Shown here one piece after another: positions 55,419 to 64,000 of a stretch of 64,000 nt of DNA. The notes under the pieces were generated by a model. That model saw nothing but the letters and a program-made list of their open reading frames with translations, made no database searches and was not told where the DNA came from. The position numbers were made by a program, and so were the translations under genes. How positions within the stretch are numbered: the stretch's first letter is position 1; the number at the start of each line of letters is the position of its first letter. Origin of the DNA: Rufibacter tibetensis (lineage in GTDB: Bacteria; Bacteroidota; Bacteroidia; Cytophagales; Hymenobacteraceae); NCBI RefSeq assembly GCF_001310085.1, contig NZ_CP012643.1, positions 1,147,001 to 1,211,000 on the forward strand. Reading direction: 5' to 3'.

Positions 55419-57203
55419 ATGGCAAAACATACCTATGACATGGGCCTGATTGGCAACTGCGCCTATCTCGCCCTGATCCACAAAGACACTAACATTGAAT
55501 GGCTCTGTTGGCCTCGTTTTGACAGCAGCTTCATCTTCGGTCCTATGATGGACCGGCAAAAAGGTGGTGAATACTCCATCAAACCTGATTCTGAGAATTT
55601 CACCTCGCACCAGTATTACGTGGAGAACACCAACATTCTCTGCACTGAAATCACCTGCCAAGAAGGCTCTTACCGGGTTACAGATTTTGCTCCTCGCTTC
55701 CGGCAGCACCAGCGCTACTACAAGCCTCTCATGCTCGTGCGCAAAGTGGAGCCTTTGTCTGGTGCCCCGCGCATCAAGGCTACCTGCAAACCCATGGGCA
55801 ACTACGGGCAGTTGGAACTGAAACGCCGCCGCAGCAGCAACCACATCGCTTTCTTAGGTCTAGACGAAGAAGTTCGCCTGACCACCAATGCCTCGCTCAG
55901 CTACATTCTGGAAGACGAGTCTTTCGTGCTGAACGAGACGCTTTACTTTGTTTTGACCTACGGAGCCCCATTGGAGGCAAACCTGGAAAACACCGCTGAG
56001 GAATTCCTGCGCCAAACCACCCGCTACTGGCGGATGTGGGTGAAGAATACCAGCATCAGCAACTTCTTCCAGGAGCAGGTGATCCGAAGCGCGTTAGCTC
56101 TGAAGATTCACCAGTACGAAGACACCGGGGCCATCATTGCCTCGCCTACCACCAGTTTGCCGGAACACCCCGGCAGCGGCCGTAACTGGGATTACCGGTT
56201 CTGCTGGATGCGTGACACCTATTACATCCTGAATGCTTTCAACAACATTGGCCACTTTGAAGAAATGGAGCGGTATTTCCACTTCATCGCCAACATCACG
56301 GCCAAAGATACCCAGCGTTACCAACCGCTCTACTCCATTAGTGGTCAAAGTAAACTCACCGAGATTGAACTGGAACTGGACGGTTACCTGGGCAACAAAC
56401 CGGTACGCATAGGGAACGATGCCTACACGCACATCCAGAATGATGTGTACGGCCAGATTCTGGTGGCTTTGCTCCCCTTGTATGTAGACCGCCGTTTCAA
56501 CGACGCTGAGCGTATTGAATCGCAGAAACTGATTTACAAGACGCTGTACAAAATACGTGACACCATGAATGAGCCAGATGCCGGTTTGTGGGAGTTCCGC
56601 GATTTTGCGCAGTACCATTGCTATACGTACCTGTTCCATTGGGCCGGTGCCTCAGCGGCAGCCAGTGCCGCCCGTTACATGGGCGATGAGCAACTAGGGC
56701 AGTTGGCCACGCAGTTGATGCAGGAAGCAGCCGCTAAAATTGAGGAGTGCTTTGATCCGGAACAAGGTGTGTACACGCAGGCCATTGGCAAAAACCACAT
56801 GGATGCCAGTACGCTCCAACTCATCATGATGCACTACTTGGACCCAGCTTCTGAAAGAGCTAAGTCGCACTTGGAGGCCATGGAGAAAGAGCTTAAAACG
56901 CCCGAAGGACTGTTCTACCGCTACAAACACGCCGATGATTTTGGAGTGCCGCAAAGCACGTTCCTGATCTGTGCATTCTGGTACATTGAGGCCCTGGCTT
57001 GCGTAGGCCGCATAGAAGAAGCGACTGAAGAGTTTGAGAACATCCTCAAATACACGAACCACTTGGGCTTGCTGAGCGAAGACGTAGACTCTAAAGACGG
57101 AAGCCAGTGGGGTAACTTCCCGCAGGCTTACAGCCACGTAGGTCTTCTGAACGCCGCTTATCGTATCTCCAAACGTTTAGACAAACCTTCGTTTTTGTTA
57201 TAG
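55419..57203 (+). CDS. Glycoside hydrolase family 15 protein
   Basis: 594 residues, the usual length of bacterial GH15 with an N-terminal beta-sandwich and a C-terminal (alpha/alpha)6 barrel. Start MAKHTYDMGLIGNCAYLALIHKDTNIEWLCWPRFDS and the later IHQYEDTGAIIASPTTSLPEHPGSGRNWDYRFCWMRDTYYIL are the family hallmarks; acidic residues in the DDFGVPQSTFLICAFWYIEAL region near 505-525 include the expected general base. No signal peptide, so cytoplasmic. Relatives act as glucoamylase, dextran glucosidase or trehalase; the convergent otsAB gene makes a trehalase function plausible, though this is inference. Confidence 0.9.
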   Translation: MAKHTYDMGLIGNCAYLALIHKDTNIEWLCWPRFDSSFIFGPMMDRQKGGEYSIKPDSENFTSHQYYVENTNILCTEITCQEGSYRVTDFAPRFRQHQRYYKPLMLVRKVEPLSGAPRIKATCKPMGNYGQLELKRRRSSNHIAFLGLDEEVRLTTNASLSYILEDESFVLNETLYFVLTYGAPLEANLENTAEEFLRQTTRYWRMWVKNTSISNFFQEQVIRSALALKIHQYEDTGAIIASPTTSLPEHPGSGRNWDYRFCWMRDTYYILNAFNNIGHFEEMERYFHFIANITAKDTQRYQPLYSISGQSKLTEIELELDGYLGNKPVRIGNDAYTHIQNDVYGQILVALLPLYVDRRFNDAERIESQKLIYKTLYKIRDTMNEPDAGLWEFRDFAQYHCYTYLFHWAGASAAASAARYMGDEQLGQLATQLMQEAAAKIEECFDPEQGVYTQAIGKNHMDASTLQLIMMHYLDPASERAKSHLEAMEKELKTPEGLFYRYKHADDFGVPQSTFLICAFWYIEALACVGRIEEATEEFENILKYTNHLGLLSEDVDSKDGSQWGNFPQAYSHVGLLNAAYRISKRLDKPSFLL

Positions 57204-57220
57204 GACGTACTTCCTTCCAT

Positions 57221-57260
57221 AAACAAGAAAGGCTTACCATGTGGTAAGCCTTTCTTGTTT
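57221..57260 (+). terminator. Terminator after GH15 gene
   Basis: Near-perfect 19-bp stem AAACAAGAAAGGCTTACCA / TGGTAAGCCTTTCTTGTTT; 18 bases after the stop. Confidence 0.85.
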
Positions 57261-57262
57261 AT

Positions 57263-57301
57263 CTGTTTTACTGTCCTTTTCTAAAAAGGGCAGTAAAACA
57301 G
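57263..57301 (-). terminator. Terminator after otsAB gene
   Basis: 18-bp stem CTGTTTTACTGTCCTTTT with its complement (one G-U pair) and a 3-base loop, directly beside the GH15 terminator; placed downstream of the otsAB stop. Confidence 0.7.
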
Positions 57302-57372
57302 ACACTCGGTTGTCAACATTATCTGAAGCGCATTTAGAAATAGACACGTTCGTTTTAACATTGTTTCTAGCC

Positions 57373-59556
57373 TTATTCCTCTACCGCACACATAGACTGC
57401 AGAAGTTTCCGGACCTCTTTGGTGTTATCCAGATTGAAACGGGCCAGAGAACGCTTGCTACCCACTTTAATGGTAAAAGCTTCTTTAGGCATAATCCTGA
57501 ACATGTCTTCATCGGTGCGGTCATCGCCAATGCCTAAAAGAAAATCATGTGGGTGTTCTTCCAGCCAGCTTAGGGTAGCCAGACCTTTGTTCACCTCCAC
57601 GTTTTTGATTTCCAGCACTTTATCGCCTTCCATTACCTGCAGGTTGATGTTAGAGGCCAGGTATTGCAAGTGATTTCCTAGCTCGCGGGCGCGTAGTTCT
57701 CCTAATCCTGGATCTACTTTTCTGTAATGCCACACCAGCGAGAAGTCTTTTTCCTCGATAAATGACCCGGGCGTTCTGCTAACCAGAAGTTCTAGAATAG
57801 GTCTGATTTCTGATTTCCAGTCGCTGGTAAGGTGGTGCAGCATTTCCCAATCCTGGCCCCGCTCCCGGGCCCAAACCCCGTGCTCTGCGATAATGTCCAC
57901 GTCTAAATGGCCCAACCATTCTTCCAGGGTAGCCCGGTCACGGCCACTAATAATCACTACCTTGTTGTTGTCTTCCTGCGCCAGACACCCTAGTACCTGC
58001 AACAGTTCAGTATCTGGTTTGGCGTGTTTAGGATTGTTGGTAAAAGACGTGAGCGTACCATCATAATCCAGGAAAAGAATGCGTTGGGAGGCGTTGGTGT
58101 ACGCCTCTAGCAGCTCATCGCGCTCTTCCTCAGACAAGTATTCGGTGGCCAGGCTCATCTGCTTAAGTTTGATGTACTCCAGCCGGTTCATGAAAATACT
58201 TACCCAATGATGAATGTCGTAGCGCTTCAATACTTCCTGCATGTGCTGCATTCTGAGTTTCTGCTCCTCCTCTGGCATGATCATGGCTTCCTGCATGGCC
58301 CGCACCATCGCGCCTAAATCATTTGGGTTGATCAGGATGGCATCTGAGAGTTCTTTGGCGGCTCCAGCCATCTCGCTTAAAATAAGAACGCCTTTCTGGT
58401 CAAGCTTGCTGGCCACAAATTCTTTGCACACCAGATTCATACCGTCGCGCATAGGTGTCACCAGGGCAATGTCAGCTAAGGAGTACAGCGCAGATAGTTC
58501 TTCCAGAGGGAAAGAGCGGTAGAAGTACTGAATAGGGTTCCAGGTGATGGTGCGGTAAGAGCTGTTAATGCGGCCCACCAGTTCATCAATGGTCTCCTTC
58601 AACTCACGGTACTGTTCTACCTGGTCGCGGGACGGAACCACCAGCATAAATAAGGTCACTTTCTCCCGGAACTCAGGGTGCTCATGTAACAGCAACTCAA
58701 ACCCTCTCAGGCGCTGCGGAATACCTTTGGAGTAATCCAGGCGGTCAATGGACAGCATTACTTTCTGATGATGTAAAGCCTCACGATACTCCTTTTGTTT
58801 TTCCTTCATCTCTTCAGAAGCTGCCAGGGAGGCGTACTTCTCATAGTCAATGCCCATAGGAAAGGCATCTACCATGATTTGCCGGCTTCCATTATCAATG
58901 ATGCTTTGCGAGGCGGTCCACCCAACAATGCGGCTTACAGAACTCAGGAAGTGGCGGGCATCGTCAAACGTATGGAACCCAACCAGATCGGCTCCCAGCA
59001 TGCCTTTCAAGATCTGTTCGCGCCAGGGCAGTAACCGGAATACTTCATACGACGGAAACGGAATGTGCTGGAAAAACCCAATGGTGCTTTCTGGCAGTGC
59101 TTCTCTGATCAAGGCTGGTAAAAGGAGCAGTTGATAATCATGTACCCAAATGGTATCACCGGGCTCCGCATGCTCCATAACAGCCCGGCAGAACTTGCCG
59201 TTTACCCCTTGGTATGCCTCCCAAAAGGTGTCATCATACACGGCGTACTGGCTGAAGTAATGGAAGGAAGGCCAAAGCGTCTCATTGCTAAACCCTTCAT
59301 AAAAGTTATGAATCTCACTTTCCGTCAGGAAAACGGGCCGCATGCTTTGTTCAGAGAGGTCTTTGGTAACCTGCTCCTGTTCGGCCGTATCATTGAAAAA
59401 GGTGCCGGGCCAGCCAATCCAAATATTGTCATCTGTTTTGTAAATAGAACCTAAACCGGTGGCTAGCCCTCCTTCGCTGGTTTCATACGTTAATCCGTCC
59501 TCGGTCCGCTGAACTTTGATGGGAAGCCGGTTAGAAATGATAATCGTTTTAGGCAT
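57373..59556 (-). CDS. Fused trehalose-6-phosphate synthase/phosphatase
   Basis: 727 residues from ATG 59556 (MPKTIIISNRLPIKV). Residues ~1-470 are a GT20 trehalose-phosphate synthase (EGGLATGLGSIYK, WVHDYQLLLLP, GFFQHIPFPSYEVFRLLPWR, GADLVGFHTFDDARHF, SIDRLDYSKGIPQRL, TPMRDGMNLVCKEFVA). Residues ~490-727 are an OtsB-type HAD phosphatase (RILFLDYDGTLTSF, VIISGRDR, LGIGDDRTDEDMF). Both active sites are complete, so one protein makes trehalose from UDP-glucose and glucose-6-phosphate. The longer frame to 59622 is rejected. Convergent with GH15; together they suggest trehalose turnover under osmotic or drying stress. Confidence 0.95.
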   Translation of the reverse strand: MPKTIIISNRLPIKVQRTEDGLTYETSEGGLATGLGSIYKTDDNIWIGWPGTFFNDTAEQEQVTKDLSEQSMRPVFLTESEIHNFYEGFSNETLWPSFHYFSQYAVYDDTFWEAYQGVNGKFCRAVMEHAEPGDTIWVHDYQLLLLPALIREALPESTIGFFQHIPFPSYEVFRLLPWREQILKGMLGADLVGFHTFDDARHFLSSVSRIVGWTASQSIIDNGSRQIMVDAFPMGIDYEKYASLAASEEMKEKQKEYREALHHQKVMLSIDRLDYSKGIPQRLRGFELLLHEHPEFREKVTLFMLVVPSRDQVEQYRELKETIDELVGRINSSYRTITWNPIQYFYRSFPLEELSALYSLADIALVTPMRDGMNLVCKEFVASKLDQKGVLILSEMAGAAKELSDAILINPNDLGAMVRAMQEAMIMPEEEQKLRMQHMQEVLKRYDIHHWVSIFMNRLEYIKLKQMSLATEYLSEEERDELLEAYTNASQRILFLDYDGTLTSFTNNPKHAKPDTELLQVLGCLAQEDNNKVVIISGRDRATLEEWLGHLDVDIIAEHGVWARERGQDWEMLHHLTSDWKSEIRPILELLVSRTPGSFIEEKDFSLVWHYRKVDPGLGELRARELGNHLQYLASNINLQVMEGDKVLEIKNVEVNKGLATLSWLEEHPHDFLLGIGDDRTDEDMFRIMPKEAFTIKVGSKRSLARFNLDNTKEVRKLLQSMCAVEE

Positions 59557-59799
59557 AGTCAATGGTTTGAAGTGTAAGAAAAGAGGCGCCCAGAAGAAAA
59601 CAGCTATTTGTTTTCTAAGCATCAGTTTATGTTCCTGATTCCCGCACGCCCTCTTATATTACTCCTTTGACCCTAGATTGGTTAAAACATTAAGAAAACA
59701 CGCCCCCATCTTCTTCTGATGCAGTGATATATAAAGAAGGTAGGGTAACCTTTCAACAGGACAGGGGTACACATGAACTTGTGATTTTAGATTGAAAGA

Positions 59800-60933
59800 A
59801 TGTTAGAACAGTTCAGAGTAGAAGAAGTGTTTGAGCACATCACACACTTCACCATTGATCATTTCCCTCAATTCCTGCAAGGTGCCGGTGTGGTGATTGG
59901 GGCTTTATTAGGAGGCGCCATTATCAAGTGGTTTATTTTTAAGGCATTATCAGCGTACCAGCATTGGTTTCCGCATATTTGGGTAGAGGCTATTTTGATC
60001 AAATTGCGCAAGCCGCTCGCCTATTTTCTTCCGCTTTTACTTCTTTCCACTGCGCTCCCGTTAATTCCCTTGCGGCCCGAGCCGTATGAAGTGGTGAGGC
60101 GTATCATGGAAATCTTGCTCACATGTGCCTTTGCTTATTTCCTGATTGGTTGGGTAAACGTGGTGCAGTACCAGGTCAAGAAAAAGTACCAGCTAGACAA
60201 AGCAGACAATATAAAAGAAAGGAAGATTGTCACCCAGCTTCAGTTCATCAGGCGGGTAGTGGTGATCTTGATTATCTTCTTCGCGGTGTGTTTGATCCTG
60301 ATGAGTTTCCCAACGGTGAGGCGAATAGGAACCGGATTGGTAACCTCAGCAGGTATTGCCGGGGTGATCCTGGGTTTTGCCGCGCAGCGCTCTTTAGGGA
60401 ATTTACTTGCCGGCTTTCAGATTGCCTTTACCCAACCCTTGCGCATTGATGATGTTCTGGTGGTGGAAAATGAATGGGGCCGGGTGGAAGAAATCACCCT
60501 TACTTATGTAGTGGTTCGTATCTGGGACCAGCGCCGCCTGATCCTGCCCATTAACTACTTTATAGAAAAGCCTTTCCAGAACTGGACCCGCACCAATGCC
60601 GAGTTGCTTGGAACAGTCTTCCTCTACTTAGATTATACGGCTCCCATTGAGGCCCTGCGCCAGGAACTCACTCGTATTCTGAAGGAAACACACCTTTGGG
60701 ACGAACGAGTAGGCATCTTGCAGGTCACCGAGTCTAAAGAAAGAACCTTGGAGTTAAGGATTTTGGTCAGTGCCACTGACTCTGCCACTGCCTTTGATTT
60801 GCGCTGCTTTGTACGGGAAAAAATGGTAAATTTCATTCAGAAGAATCACCCGGGATGCCTGCCTCTTACCCGTACCCTAAGCTCAGGTGAAAGTCCCAAT
60901 ATGCCCTTTGTGCCCATGGAAGCGGCGCAATGA
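59800..60933 (+). CDS. Mechanosensitive ion channel, MscS family
   Basis: 377 residues. About four to five hydrophobic segments in the first ~190 residues, then the pore helix and beta domain: GTGLVTSAGIAGVILGFAAQRSLGNLLAGFQIAFTQPLRIDDVLVV, followed by GRVEEITLTYVVVRIWDQRRLILPINYFIEKPFQNWTR. The C-terminal alpha/beta part (YTAPIEALRQELTRIL) is complete. Opens at high membrane tension to release solutes at osmotic downshock. Divergent from the trehalose gene otsAB, in keeping with an osmotic-stress theme. Single gene, own start ATG. Confidence 0.93.
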   Translation: MLEQFRVEEVFEHITHFTIDHFPQFLQGAGVVIGALLGGAIIKWFIFKALSAYQHWFPHIWVEAILIKLRKPLAYFLPLLLLSTALPLIPLRPEPYEVVRRIMEILLTCAFAYFLIGWVNVVQYQVKKKYQLDKADNIKERKIVTQLQFIRRVVVILIIFFAVCLILMSFPTVRRIGTGLVTSAGIAGVILGFAAQRSLGNLLAGFQIAFTQPLRIDDVLVVENEWGRVEEITLTYVVVRIWDQRRLILPINYFIEKPFQNWTRTNAELLGTVFLYLDYTAPIEALRQELTRILKETHLWDERVGILQVTESKERTLELRILVSATDSATAFDLRCFVREKMVNFIQKNHPGCLPLTRTLSSGESPNMPFVPMEAAQ

Positions 60934-60944
60934 GTTTTCTTTAT

Positions 60945-60993
60945 CTGTTGTCTTTTAGCTTGATTTCTGCAAAATGAGGCTAAAAGACAACAG
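60945..60993. terminator. Hairpin between MscS gene and rtcB
   Basis: Perfect 15-bp inverted repeat CTGTTGTCTTTTAGC / GCTAAAAGACAACAG with 19-base loop, between convergent genes; no T-run, so termination is likely but not certain. Confidence 0.65.
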
Positions 60994-61052
60994 AATTGGT
61001 ACTTCTATAAAAGGCGAAAGAAGCTTACTACTAATGAGCAGCAGAAGGCTTC

Positions 61053-62276
61053 TTAATCTTTGTAAGGGTCATACACATCCTCACCAGCCATGGCCACGCC
61101 AAGCGGACGAAGCGTGTGCAGGACTTTGATGGTATTGCCTTGGTGCTTCAAAACGTCTTCCAGTTTTTTGTAAGCTTCAGGGGCTTCATCAGCACCAGCG
61201 CCGCGCAGCTCAATGCCTTGGGCTTTCATGCGCTGTTGTACCGCCTCAAAATCTACCAACCCGGGTGAGACTACAGTTTTCCGCTTCACACCCTTGTTGT
61301 CTCTGATCCATTTGGTTTTTCCGGCCGCGGCCCTACGGCTGAGCAAACGACCTGCCCCATGCACTGTTGAGTAAAGGCCCCTGACTGAAAGCTCGCTCTC
61401 CACCCCTTCAATGATCACAGAGTTGTCATACATATTGGCTCCAATAAACCCTTTTTGGCCGGGAAACGCCGGAGTACAGCCTTTGCGCACTACCCAGTAG
61501 TTTTCGCCCTGGTGCTTCTCAAACCACGCAAAATTGTGATGATTATGGATTACTTCTGTTGCTTTACCTCCTAAGATGCCCAGTACCTGCTCCACCACCA
61601 CATCCCGCCCGGCATAGGCATATTCTCCGGCTAAGGACATGGCAGCAATGTAATCTTGCCCCAGTTCAGAGTCTATGTCAAACAAGATAGGTGGCGCATC
61701 CATGGAGCCTTCCTTGGCTTTGTCAAAAAAGCTTAGACCTTGGGATAGTGCGATGAACCCAGAGGCAGTCTTATGCCCGAATCCCCTGGACCCGAAGTGC
61801 ACCCCCACCCACAGATAACCTTTTTCGTCTTCAAACAAATCAATGAAATGGTTGCCGCTGCCCACGGTACCCAGTTGCTCGGCGGCCAGTTTGCGCATCT
61901 CACGCTGTGGCTTGAACTCAGCTTTTTTGATATGCTCCAACACCGGATGATCCACGCGCTTGGGATTAGGTCTGCCCACGCCAAACCCGATGGTGCGTAC
62001 AATCTCATCCATTACCCGGGAGATTTTCACATCAGAAGCCATGATATCTGTGCGCACGGCTTTGTTTCCACAGCCAATGTCAAACCCCACCCCAGACAAC
62101 GACACTTTGTTTTTGTAGGCCACGGCTCCGCCGATAGGGTGCGCATAGCCATAATGGGCATCTGCGGTGAGCACACCAAGGTCTTCTTCGCTCACGCAAC
62201 GCTTGAGCTGGTCAATAGCGCTTTGATCTATGATCTCTTCCCCAAAAACGGTAATGTTGTTCTGCACAATAGCCAT
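61053..62276 (-). CDS. rtcB: RtcB-family RNA-splicing ligase
   Basis: 407 residues. Motifs: ADAHYGYAHPIGG, DIGCGNKA with the Mn ligands D66 and C69, HFGSRGFGHK, EVIHNHHNFAWFEKH, and the GMP-accepting His in YSTVHGAGRLLSR near residue 316. RtcB joins RNA 2',3'-cyclic phosphate or 3'-phosphate ends to 5'-OH ends using GTP, typically for RNA repair. No archease gene or RtcR regulator is next to it. Shorter than E. coli RtcB but of the size usual in this phylum. Confidence 0.93.
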   Translation of the reverse strand: MAIVQNNITVFGEEIIDQSAIDQLKRCVSEEDLGVLTADAHYGYAHPIGGAVAYKNKVSLSGVGFDIGCGNKAVRTDIMASDVKISRVMDEIVRTIGFGVGRPNPKRVDHPVLEHIKKAEFKPQREMRKLAAEQLGTVGSGNHFIDLFEDEKGYLWVGVHFGSRGFGHKTASGFIALSQGLSFFDKAKEGSMDAPPILFDIDSELGQDYIAAMSLAGEYAYAGRDVVVEQVLGILGGKATEVIHNHHNFAWFEKHQGENYWVVRKGCTPAFPGQKGFIGANMYDNSVIIEGVESELSVRGLYSTVHGAGRLLSRRAAAGKTKWIRDNKGVKRKTVVSPGLVDFEAVQQRMKAQGIELRGAGADEAPEAYKKLEDVLKHQGNTIKVLHTLRPLGVAMAGEDVYDPYKD

Positions 62277-62391
62277 GTTCCTGCAAAATTGGTAGTAAAG
62301 CCTATACGTGAAAACGCCCTTGCGTTATTTACCTGTTTTTGAGAAAGAGATTAGAAATAGATGTAGTCTCTACTCTCCTACCTCTCTCCTA
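62277..62391. other. Short intergenic stretch upstream of rtcB
   Basis: No promoter box matching TAnnTTTG on the minus strand; nothing else seen. Confidence 0.35.
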
Positions 62392-62497
62392 TTGTCATCT
62401 TGGAAAGATCTTGTGGGCGAATAGTAGTAGTAGTAGTAGTAGTAGCGAGTATTCAATGATTGTCTAGTCCGCACACAAGATCCTTTCAGGATGACAA
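62392..62497. repeat. Inverted repeat with a central (TAG)8 microsatellite
   Basis: Left arm starting TTGTCATCTTGGAAAGATC and right arm, whose reverse complement starts TTGTCATCCTGAAAGGATC, match imperfectly over ~33 bases. Between the arms lies TAG repeated eight times (62422-62445). Looks like a foldback/REP-type element in which the microsatellite has grown in the loop. Confidence 0.75.
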
Positions 62498-62569
62498 AGA
62501 GGTATAAATTTGAAGGGCATTCTTGATTCCATTTTGCGCCTACCTTCTCCAAAACAGCCGTAAAACGGA

Positions 62570-62596
62570 GAAGCCCCGCTTATAAGGCGGGGCTTC
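62570..62596 (-). terminator. Terminator after S41/tricorn gene
   Basis: GAAGCCCCGC / GCGGGGCTTC stem with 7-base loop, 26 bases beyond the stop of the minus-strand gene. Confidence 0.75.
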
Positions 62597-62621
62597 TATT
62601 TATTCAACCATACAAGATGAA

Positions 62622-64000
62622 TTACTTTTTCGTAGGCAATTCCTTCAGCAGCACTTCCACGGCTGTCTCCAACTGCTGGTCGCGGCCTTGGGCTACTACG
62701 GCTGGATCATTGGCTACTAAATAATCTGGCTCCAATTGGGTGTTCTCCAGAAACTTGCCTCCGCCTAAAGTACGGTAGCCTACCTGCGGAATCCCGAAGA
62801 CCATGGTAGGATCAATCATAGTTTCCCACCACACAAAAGTACCGGTTCCGGCTACGGGCATACCCACGGTTTTCCCAATTCCCAGTTCTTTGTACAGTAC
62901 CGGGAAGATGTGCGCGTCTGAGTAGTTGCTTTCGTTCATGACCACAATAGACGGCTTTGTCCATTTGTTACGAGGCTCGTCTGACAGGTATTGTCCGCGC
63001 GGGATAAACTCGGCGTAGCGTTTGGTGTTCAGGAAACTGATGAGGTCATCGTGCAGGTTTCCGCCGCCGTTGGAGCGGGTGTCTACCACCAGTGCTTCTT
63101 TGGTGGCGTTCTTGCCCAAAGCCTCTTCGTAGACTGTGCGGTAACTGGCATCATTCATGCCCCTGATGTGCACGTAACCCAAGCGCCCACCCGATAAACG
63201 ATCCACTTCTTTGCGCCGGTTTTCAACCCAGCGCTGGTACATCAACTCACTCAACTCAGTTCCTGAGATAGGCTTCACAGTCTCTTCCCAGCGCTGCTTG
63301 GTTTTCTCGTTGTACAGAGAAACCAGCGTGTACTTACCTGATTTGCGGTTCAGGAGTTGGTCTACATCGGTGTTGTCTTCTATGGGCTGGCCATCAATTT
63401 TCTCAATGACAATACCTGATTTTACTTTGGAGCTGGCGCGGTCAAACGGACTCAGGTTGATGACCTCTTTTACTTTCAGGCCTTTTCCTGTGTATTGCTC
63501 GTCGTAAAACAAGCCCAAAGAAGCCGTAGCATCTGGATTAGTGGCACGATGGCTATAACGTCCGCCCGTGTGAGAGGCATTCAATTCACCCAATAACTCG
63601 CTCAGTACATCAGCAAAGTCATAGTTATTGGCAATGTGCGGCAGGAACTGGCGGTAGTTTTCAGTGTAGAATTTCCAGTCTACGTTGTGCAGGTCTTTCA
63701 CGTAGAATTTTTTCTCCAGCTGTCGGATCACGTGGTCATACATGTAGGCCCGCTCAGCAGCGGCGTTGAGGTTCATCTCGCCGTTCACTTTGAGCGTCTC
63801 CTGTTTCCCATTTTCGGTGTCTACTTTCAGGATTTTTCCTTCGGTTAAGACAAACAGGTTTTTGCCGTCTTTGCTCATGACCATGTCACCCCCGCGGGTA
63901 CCCAGTTTGGCCAGCAGTTTGGTGTCATTGTCGCGCAGGTTGGTTACCCATAAGTCATACCCTTTCTCAAAGCGGCTCAGGTAGAACATACGGTCGCCTT
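62622..64000 (-). CDS. Tricorn-like S41 protease, C-terminal part (5' end outside the window)
   Basis: At least 458 residues; the frame stays open at the window edge (…GDRMFYLSRFEKG), so no start is visible. Domain order fits tricorn core protease: the end of a beta-propeller (LGTRGGDMVMSKDGKNLFVLTEGK), a helical C1 part, a PDZ domain (GLKVKEVINLSPFDRASSKVKSGIVIEKIDGQPI), and the S41 catalytic domain with RLGYVHIRGM and DTRSNGGGNLHDDLISFLN. NESNYSDAHIFPVLYKE carries the probable catalytic Ser. The rest of the propeller would be beyond the edge. Likely exported, but the N terminus is not seen. Confidence 0.9.
   Translation of the reverse strand, partial: GDRMFYLSRFEKGYDLWVTNLRDNDTKLLAKLGTRGGDMVMSKDGKNLFVLTEGKILKVDTENGKQETLKVNGEMNLNAAAERAYMYDHVIRQLEKKFYVKDLHNVDWKFYTENYRQFLPHIANNYDFADVLSELLGELNASHTGGRYSHRATNPDATASLGLFYDEQYTGKGLKVKEVINLSPFDRASSKVKSGIVIEKIDGQPIEDNTDVDQLLNRKSGKYTLVSLYNEKTKQRWEETVKPISGTELSELMYQRWVENRRKEVDRLSGGRLGYVHIRGMNDASYRTVYEEALGKNATKEALVVDTRSNGGGNLHDDLISFLNTKRYAEFIPRGQYLSDEPRNKWTKPSIVVMNESNYSDAHIFPVLYKELGIGKTVGMPVAGTGTFVWWETMIDPTMVFGIPQVGYRTLGGGKFLENTQLEPDYLVANDPAVVAQGRDQQLETAVEVLLKELPTKK

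Noticed and set aside
62392-62497. Microsatellite as a phase-variation switch of the S41 protease or rtcB
   Set aside because: It lies outside both coding regions, downstream of one and about 120 bases upstream of the other, with no promoter spacing it would change; kept only as a repeat.

Overview
The window looks like a chromosomal segment of a member of the Bacteroidota, most likely a Hymenobacteraceae-type Cytophagales (Rufibacter/Pontibacter-like; the genus is inference). The signs are: many genes preceded by the Bacteroidota -7 box TAnnTTTG and almost none by a Shine-Dalgarno sequence; a giant adhesin with a type IX secretion (T9SS) C-terminal domain next to a PorP/SprF protein; atpD-atpC split from the rest of the ATP synthase genes with a very short epsilon subunit; and medium GC content. 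No phage, IS element, CRISPR or rRNA was seen.

Layout. 1-17.7 kb is housekeeping: tRNA-Gln, purL, a pair of paralogous small unknown genes, atpD-atpC, a transsulfuration PLP enzyme, pth, an MFS permease, a lactonase lipoprotein with a quinone oxidoreductase, a glycosyltransferase-like protein, a TonB-domain protein, metG, two small genes and a DUF3050 protein. 17.7-35 kb is dominated by one 15.3-kb gene for a 5,084-residue SprB-type repeat adhesin, preceded by about 1 kb of AT-rich DNA and followed by its porP/sprF partner. 35-41 kb holds a lipoprotein msrB, typA, an oxidoreductase, a cold shock gene and a polysaccharide deacetylase. 41-53.5 kb is a sulfur block: metZ and osmC divergent from metX, then a convergent assimilatory sulfate-reduction cluster on the minus strand (cysH-cysD-cysN-cobA-cysJ-cysI and a precorrin-2 dehydrogenase fused to a TSUP permease). 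54-64 kb has an LRR-protein kinase, a GH15 enzyme convergent with a fused trehalose-phosphate synthase/phosphatase, an MscS channel, rtcB and a truncated tricorn/S41 protease.

How the parts fit. CysD/CysN make APS, CysH (Fe-S type APS reductase; no APS kinase is present) makes sulfite, and CysJI makes sulfide using siroheme supplied by CobA and the CysG-like domain. MetX and MetZ can then fix sulfide into homocysteine. GH15, OtsAB and MscS suggest trehalose and osmotic-stress handling. The giant adhesin and PorP suggest gliding or adhesion through T9SS.

The two most notable observations are (i) a 13-residue leader peptide with 8 cysteines, placed between a consensus promoter and cysH and overlapping an intrinsic terminator hairpin, which looks like a cysteine-sensing transcription attenuator; and (ii) the two-level repeat structure of the giant adhesin: about 56 units of about 78 residues, of which 36 are organised as six successive copies of a 6-unit, 1.4-kb higher-order repeat.
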